NCBI RefSeq assembly: GCF_009761395.1
Contig: NZ_LEKN01000035.1
Coordinates: 1 to 64,000, forward strand
DNA length: 64,000 nucleotides
From: Ursidibacter maritimus
GTDB taxonomy: Bacteria > Pseudomonadota > Gammaproteobacteria > Enterobacterales > Pasteurellaceae
Direction of reading: 5' to 3'
Of this stretch, positions 63,525-64,000 are shown one piece after another. The position numbers and the translations under genes were made by a program. The stretch's first letter is position 1, and the number at the start of each line of letters is the position of its first letter. The notes under the pieces were generated by a model, which made no database searches, was not told where the DNA came from, and saw nothing but the letters and a program-made list of their open reading frames with translations.

Positions 63525-64000
63525 ATGCAAAATATTCGTCAAATCTTACCGCTTTACTTTGTCGCAGGTAGCCAAGATTGCAACCATTTGCCAGGCAATG
63601 CAGCGGATAATTTAGTTGCTGTGTTGGAAGAAACCTTAAAAGCAGGCATTACCTGCTTTCAATTTCGTGATAAAGGGAAATCATCTTTGGAGCAATTTCC
63701 CGAGCAACAAACCGCTTTAGCTATCAAATGTCGAGATCTTTGTCGTCAATATAATGTGCCTTTTATTATCAATGACAATGTTGAATTAGCCTTAGCCATA
63801 GAGGCAGACGGTATTCACGTTGGGCAGAGCGATATGAGCCCCAAAGCTATTCGAGCTAAAACGGATAAGCCGCTGATTATCGGCTTGTCGGTAAATAAAA
63901 TGGAAGAAGCTGAATTTAGCAATGTGGTTGATGAAATTGATTACTTTGGTATTGGACCGATTTTTCCTACTCAGTCTAAAGAAGATCCTAAACCTGTTGT
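63525..64000 (+). CDS. thiE: Thiamine-phosphate synthase, N-terminal part (cut by window end)
   Basis: Begins ATG 63525, one base after the thiD stop, and reads MQNIRQILPLYFVAGSQDC for at least 158 codons to the window end. ThiE joins HMP-PP and THZ-P to thiamine phosphate. Recognisable motifs: TCFQFRDKGKSSL, FIINDNVELALAIEADGIHVGQSD and YFGIGPIFPTQSKED. The C-terminus lies outside. This completes the salvage route ThiM-ThiD-ThiE. The first codons again contain a USS-like CTTACCGCTT. Confidence 0.95.
   Translation, partial: MQNIRQILPLYFVAGSQDCNHLPGNAADNLVAVLEETLKAGITCFQFRDKGKSSLEQFPEQQTALAIKCRDLCRQYNVPFIINDNVELALAIEADGIHVGQSDMSPKAIRAKTDKPLIIGLSVNKMEEAEFSNVVDEIDYFGIGPIFPTQSKEDPKPV

Noticed and set aside
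1-64000. Prophage, transposase, CRISPR array or defence island
   Set aside because: No gene resembles an integrase, transposase, Cas or restriction protein, and there are no regularly spaced repeats. Only the small inverted-repeat element at 53.5 kb looks mobile.

Overview
The window is ordinary chromosome of a low-GC Pasteurellaceae bacterium. The clearest signature is the DNA-uptake signal sequence (USS) with core ACAAGCGGT/ACCGCTTGT. This is the Actinobacillus pleuropneumoniae-type USS rather than the Haemophilus influenzae AAGTGCGGT type, and it occurs dozens of times, often as inverted pairs between genes. The lsg-like lipooligosaccharide cluster with a CMP-sialate synthetase, a secreted sialidase and an autotransporter fit a host-adapted respiratory pathogen. 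Glaesserella (Haemophilus) parasuis or a close relative is my best guess, but the sequence alone does not prove the species.

Layout. 1-1.05 kb: C-terminal part of an autotransporter with 16-residue charged repeats. 1.2-2.8 kb: pflA and an ElyC-like membrane protein. 2.9-9.4 kb: an AT-rich, tightly packed surface-glycan cluster (neuA, flippase, GT52 sialyltransferase, GT25, polymerase/ligase-like membrane protein, two GT2). 9.4-15.2 kb, minus strand: nfeD-qmcA and leuS-lptE-holA. 15.4-22.7 kb: MFS transporter, htpG behind a textbook sigma-32 promoter, an OmpA-like lipoprotein, sialidase and catalase. 22.9-32.3 kb: ycaO, rng, potD and the lptCAB-ptsN-rapZ-ubiF run. 32.4-41.0 kb: a lipoprotein, menC, tyrP with a TyrR box, lrp-ftsK, aroG with a TrpR-like operator, and tsaB. 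41.1-44.7 kb, minus strand: secG-tRNA-Leu(GAG), topB and mepA.

44.9-51.4 kb: lysine riboswitch-lysC, an orphan DppA-type binding protein, an unexplained structured intergenic region ending in a terminator, hpt and slt. 51.4-58.3 kb, minus strand: the sucABCD genes, split after sucB by a VOC-family gene and a 162-bp element with 37-bp terminal inverted repeats. 58.6-64 kb: a TPP riboswitch, a 23-codon leader ORF, and a thiamine-precursor uptake and salvage operon (thiZ-thiX-tenA-thiY-thiM-thiD-thiE), cut by the window end.

Functional links. NeuA and the GT52 enzyme suggest sialylated lipooligosaccharide, and the secreted sialidase could release host sialic acid for it; no de novo sialate genes (neuB/neuC) are present here. 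The thi operon imports and rescues pyrimidine and thiazole precursors; ThiC is not seen. The sucABCD enzymes convert 2-oxoglutarate to succinate.

I did not find phage, transposase, CRISPR or an obvious defence system. The less ordinary items are a GA/FIVAR-like helical module at the sialidase C-terminus, the inverted-repeat element inside the suc genes, the leader ORF whose ribosome-binding site lies inside the TPP riboswitch, uptake sequences that encode lipoprotein lipoboxes and gene starts, and the structured region upstream of hpt.
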